Below are positions 59,370 to 64,000 of a DNA stretch of 64,000 nucleotides, piece by piece. Position numbers and translations under genes: made by a program. Under the pieces are notes generated by a model. That model saw only the letters and a program-made list of their open reading frames with translations. It had not been told where the DNA came from and ran no database searches. The DNA lies in the NCBI GenBank assembly GCA_905221605.1, contig CAJNDS010002261.1, positions 310,001 to 374,000 of the forward strand, given 5' to 3'. The stretch's first letter is position 1. Every line of letters starts with the position of its first letter. The DNA is from Symbiodinium natans. Taxonomy: Eukaryota; Sar; Dinophyceae; Suessiales; Symbiodiniaceae.

Positions 59370-61609
59370 GTCTACTGCCTCGGGCGGGAGCTGGGTGAAG
59401 GGAGCTTTGGCTCCGTGCCGGGGAGCCCAGCTCGTGGGCTTTAAGGACAAGGGCGTCTTTGTCTTTGGAGGCTCATGATGTCAAGGATGCGAATAAGTCG
59501 GGTATGTGATAAACCCATAAAGGGTGCCTCACGTTTTCTTTCGTGTTCGAGCCACGAAACTCCAAGACTCCAAGAGTTCCAAAGTGCCGAAGCCCTATGA
59601 AATCCCGGGTCATGCCTAGGCTCTCATCCTTCAGTGCAATGCTCTTGCTCGAGTGCCAAGGTACACATGCACGCGACGTCTGACAGGGGAGGCTCGGTCA
59701 AAGTTGCTGATGAGGGTCGGGATTTGGGGCACCCTAAGCCGTAACCCTAAACCCTAGATTCTTGCCCGGGCCACTGTCCCATATCCTGTCCATTACAAGG
59801 GTGGGCAGCAACTGTTGATTCCCGGCAGCTTGCAACCCCTTTTGGGGCAAAAACTCATCTGCGCTGCTCTGCTGCCAGTGCGGTCTGGAGATTCCCGAAG
59901 TTTCGGAAGGCTTCTGGAGGCCTCTGGTCAACCTGCCTTGCGGTTTCCCGGGTGCTCCGGGTTGGTAGTGGCCTGCACCGTGCGCAGTGGGTAAGAAGAA
60001 ATGGCAAGGTTCTCTGCGCTCTGGCTCACTGCTGTCATCGTTGCAGACTTACAATATGCCATATGCCACCAGCCCTACACTCTGGAGTCGTGGTGGCACC
60101 ACATGGTGGCGCTACATGTGCAGGAGGTCTTCTTCCGGAAGACTGCCAAGCCCTAAAGGGGCCCTAAAGAGGCACATCTCTCAACCTTAAGGTTCGTGGT
60201 GACACACGTGGGCCCATGAGAAAGTCATGCTCTACTATGACACGATTTGGGGTAGATACTAGCTTCAGTCGTAACTACCTGTGAAATCCCATGAACTTGC
60301 AAGAAGCCTGCAATCCCCGGGCCAGTCGTGGAACCTTGCAGCCCGCCAGGTCGTTTGTAGTGGTTTGGGGTTTATGGGCTGTCCTTTATGCTTCGAAGAA
60401 GACGCAGAACCTACAAAGCAGCTTTTTCAGCTTCGAGGTTGAGGGCGCAGGGTTCCATCAGCTTCAACTCACGTCCTGCGGCTTCGATGCCGGAGCCTCC
60501 CTAAATCGCAAGCATGCTACGTCCGGCAATTCCCAGTTCGAACTTTACGCGTAAAGCCGGTTACACCATGTTATGTCGATGTGTGACTAACCTATAAGTA
60601 AGCCCGAAACCCTGAACACTGAATCTTGCCATAAAGCATGAACCCTCTCAACCCCTACTGCCTTGAACAGGAGCGGGCAGTGAAGCAGCTGCTGAAATCC
60701 CGCATGAAGGCTTGTAGAGTTGAGGGTTTGTGGGCGATACCCAGACCTCACTTGTCTTCTTGCGACTGTCGGTAGCTGGCTGGCCATGGCTTTGGTTTTT
60801 CAGACAATGCAAAGTTCGGAGTTTCGGTTTCCTAGGACCCCAAGAGCCCGTAGGGCATGGGGTTTTCGCTTTTCACTGCAGTTGGGTGTTTGGTTGCCTG
60901 ATGCCCCGGAGCCTTCAAACCCTACAAGACCGCCAAGCTTCATAGGAGGCTTGAGAAGGTGTTCGCTTGGTTTCCTTGTACGGGGGGATGGTTGTTTTTG
61001 GGGATTCAAAGTCTTTAAGTGCTGAGCAACGAAAAAGTCCCAAACTGTTTTCACTGCCTTCATGCGGTCCCTTTATATCTAGGGTACCGTGAAGGGGGAA
61101 CAAAATCTGGAGAGCTGACCACCTATATACCTTAAAGCTCAACATCAGCCAACCCCTGACAGCCATGGTCCCTTTCGTTTGGGGTTCGTGTTTTCATACG
61201 CCCTTGTACAATTTGGGTGCCCAAAAATGCATTGGCATAGGCCCTTGGATTTTGACAGGCTGCACTTCAGCACAAAAAACCAAGCCTCAAAGAAGCCCCC
61301 TTAATCATAGGTTGGGTTGTGTTTGCATGGGGTAGCCCAAATTCTAAGCCCCGAAATCTCGAATGGGTCTGGGGTTTCGGCAGGACGGAGGCGAGGATGT
61401 TCTAAATGAGCTGGAGGTCCTCGCGAAGTCTGGGAGCCCAGGGTTTAGGCTTTCGTTTTTCGCGTTGTTTTGATTCATGGTTTAGGGGTTTAAGTTTGGG
61501 GTGCAATTACTCTCCTACTATAGTAGTGATATAGGGAGGCATATAGGCCGAGGAAGTGAGCCGTAGAAACGTGTATCTAACAAACAAACAAAAACAAACA
61601 AACAAACCA

Positions 61610-61645
<36 letters not shown>

Positions 61646-63666
61646 CATACATATATACATATATACATATATACATATGCACATATATACATATACACAT
61701 ATATACATATATATATACACACACACCCGCATATGTAAAACATTTACAATCTGGATGTGAACATGTTTATACATGTATAAAATTCAAATGGACATGAAGT
61801 GACCCCAAAGTCCAAGAAGGCTTGGTCTTTGGATTCTGGGCCTACAACTAGGGCATCCTACCCTACAATTGTGGAGGGGGGGAGGAAGGAGGTTGAGGGG
61901 GGGGGGGGTGGGGGTGGGGCTCCTAAAGGGGTTTGCCCATCTGCTCGTGGGGAGGCTGGACCATCCCAACGTGGTGAAGTTTTTCGAGCCGTCGGCTTGG
62001 ACTTGGAGGGTTTGGAAGTTTGGGGGTTTAGGATGTAGCCTAGGGGGTTGAAGGATCATTGTACGGGACTGAGGGCCAACGTTCAGAGTTAATGGACGTG
62101 TTAGTGTGGCTTATCGGGCAGGTAGGTTCCGAGACCCCCTATACCCCGAACTCTAAACCAATAAGTTCAGCCCCCCTCGCAACCTAGGCCAAGATGCACA
62201 AAGAGGTCGGAAAAATACAGGGTTTCTTTTTTAAAGCCGTGGCATGGCTGCAAAGTGGACTGCGCCCAGCCCCGTTTACCGGGGCTGGAGGGGACCCTGG
62301 CAAGGTTTTTCGAAGATGACCTTGCCGTGCTCGCTGTGACGGAGCTTTGCGAAGAGGTGCGTCATCGTGCCCTAAACCCGAAGCCCGACAGCCATACCTG
62401 GCACCGAGATTCGTAGCCATGGTTTGCAAGTCCAAAGCCCAAACTGCAACCCCTAAACCCTAAACCCTTGGAAGGTTTGGGTTTCCGGGGCAGGGAACTG
62501 CTGGCTGATTGTCGGACTTTAGGCTCAAACCCTGAAACCCTGAAGCTCCGAAGTCCTTCCTCAGGCCCTTTCAAACCCCAGACGATTGAGGCCGACTCGA
62601 ACACTTGTAACTCCCTTGGCCCTCAGGGAGACTTCACCTCTTTGCTGCCGCGGGGCACTGCCGAGGAGACGGAAGTTGGGGGAGAAGGGGGGCGGGGTGT
62701 TCGCTCTGGCTTTCGGAGTTTGCGGGCTCCCCAAGGTTTGGCAGCTTAGGGTTTTGGGTCTGGTGTTTGGTTTTTTTGGCTTAGGCCTGTAGGGCAAAGC
62801 AGTTGCGATTTCCCAGGCAGAAGTGGACACCGACATGACTGCATGTATCATGCGTGCAGAAGTTACAGGCTGTGTACAAAGCGGCTGACGGTGACAATTG
62901 GACTCAGCGAAGTGAACCTCATGAGCATGTAGACCCTGGTCTCGACATACAGCGGTTTTGAGCAGTCAGGAACTTGTTGGCTTTGGGGTTTGGGGGGGCT
63001 TAGCGGTTTAGGACTTAGCTATCAGGGTTTTCGGTTTAGGGGCTACAGCGCCCAAGATTTGGCCCTGAAGCAGAGGAGTCCGTCCGCCTCCTGTGTCGAC
63101 CTTGGCCGGTTGGGCGAACGGAAGCCTTATTGTCGGTAGCCTACGTGTATCCTACGTGTAGCCAGCGTGTAGCCAGCGTGTAGCCTACACCCCCTACACC
63201 CCCCTACAGCCCCTACAGCCCCCAAGCTCCGGCAGCCCTGCTGCTTGGTACCGAGTCGGGCTCGTTTTGAAGCTCCCTATGGAAGCTCGGTTGTGAAGCA
63301 TTGGGAGTTGTAGAAAGGTATACCTACGTGGTCTCAAGGCCTCGGAGCCAGAGCTCTCTGGGCCGGGGGAGGTTCTAGGGGGGTTTAAGGGCGCTATCCA
63401 GGCAAATGAGGGCCTAAACTCCCTAAGCTTCAGAACGTAAACTCCAAACTTAATGGCCCGCAACCCTGAGATTTGAAAGCCCTCAAGTGATTTGACTTCC
63501 ACCTGAACAAGGAACCCCTAAGCCTACCGAGAATCCCTGGACCTAGGACTATATGATCAAGAAGTGGTCCCCCCCAACTCGCCAGAGGTACAGGGACGTT
63601 ATGTTGGGCCTGGCCTATTGCCACTCCTTCGGCATTGTTCACAGAGACCTGAAGTTCGCCAACTGC
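59370..63666 (+). CDS. CAMK/CDPK-like protein kinase, at least 8 exons, runs off right edge
   Basis: Exons: 59370-59416 (glycine loop [12 protein letters not shown]), 59969-59990 (GLHRAQW), 60671-60709 ([16 protein letters not shown]-binding Lys), 61384-61427 ([12 protein letters not shown], helix C Glu), 61955-61987 ([11 protein letters not shown]), 62305-62356 ([17 protein letters not shown]), 62627-62674 ([16 protein letters not shown]), 63547-63666 ([25 protein letters not shown]; catalytic Asp). All junctions keep phase, giving about 135 residues of one kinase N-lobe and catalytic loop. [11 protein letters not shown] and [12 protein letters not shown] favour the CAMK/CDPK-like group of Ser/Thr kinases. 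Donors: gccggg, gtaaga, gcttgt, gtctgg, gccgtc, gtgcgt, gttggg, gccagg. The 22-bp second exon is the least certain. DFG, APE and C-lobe exons should lie beyond 64000; N-terminal exons are not identified. Confidence 0.8.
61602..61735. repeat. TA / CATATA microsatellite
   Basis: (AT)n followed by (ACATAT)n in the kinase intron 61428-61954; open frames of Tyr/Ile repeats here are artefacts. Confidence 0.94.
63137..63190. repeat. short tandem repeat, about 10-11 bp unit
   Basis: Five imperfect copies of a unit of CCAGCGTGTAG / CCTACGTGTAT type within the last kinase intron. Confidence 0.85.
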
Positions 63667-64000
63667 GCCAGGCTCCCAGAAGTTTGAGCAGCTTTGTTCA
63701 AATGGAGGAATCGGAACTTGGAGGTTCATGGCTACGTTTCAGCAAAATTATGACTCAGTTCTGCGAAAGGTAGGCTGTTCCTTGGGTACTCAACCTGAGT
63801 AAAGCTACAGTAAACCCTGACCCTAAGCCCTAACCCTTAAGTGAAAGCCCCACTGACCGACGTGTAACCACCACGAACCTACTAGTAGAGCCGTTGCCTG
63901 TTGGCTCCTGTCGGCCGAAGTTCCTAAACTGAGCCCCCCAAAACCCAGAACCACACAAAGACCATCCCAAAATCCTATATCTGTCCGAAAGCCCCGACAG
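63667..64000. other. kinase intron at the window edge
   Basis: Begins with the GC donor gccagg. CCCTAA-type words near 63810-63840. No further kinase exon recognised before the edge. Confidence 0.45.

Overview
The window looks like nuclear DNA of a dinoflagellate, most like the Symbiodiniaceae. The evidence is an RCC1-like protein built of repeated FAALRxDGxVVTWG units behind a ubiquitin-like head, a ubiquitin-like/ankyrin protein with GADKDLAD repeats, and a multipass protein with a VFLSHAW (TIR-like) box. Introns use GC and occasionally GA as well as GT at the 5' splice site, always end in AG, and the next exon usually begins with G. Intron and intergenic DNA is saturated with degenerate CCCTAAA/TTTAGGG (plant-type telomere-like) words. 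No bacterial operons, rRNA, tRNA or CRISPR are visible. Every recognisable gene lies on the + strand, the unidirectional layout typical of dinoflagellates.

Layout. 0-9.3 kb: poorly resolved, with a 9-bp minisatellite and scattered exon-like pieces. 9.3-25.1 kb: one aldo/keto reductase gene of about 21 small exons; its 5.9-kb third-last intron holds two abutting TIR-bounded elements (about 3.0 and 1.6 kb) with palindromic and foldback arrays. 25.4-32.2 kb: exon-like pieces of unidentified gene(s). 32.9-34.6 kb: ubiquitin-like/ankyrin gene, two exons. 35.0-36.5 kb: a large trinucleotide/hexanucleotide repeat block. 36.7-38.6 kb: TIR-like membrane protein, three exons. 38.9-54.5 kb: a NEK-like protein kinase in 16 or more small exons, with the whole RCC1-like gene (41.5-44.5 kb) nested in its second intron on the same strand. 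54.5-59.3 kb: mostly intron-like filler. 59.4 kb to the right edge: a CAMK/CDPK-like protein kinase in small exons, cut by the window end.

Three of the six genes have coding exons of only about 22-120 bp, so simple ORF calling misses them. I found them by reading conserved family motifs across AG acceptors and checking that the reading phase closes at each junction. Nearly all junctions close. The products fit a signalling-rich genome (two kinases, ankyrin, RCC1-like and TIR-like proteins) plus one NAD(P)H-dependent oxidoreductase; nothing shows that they share a pathway.
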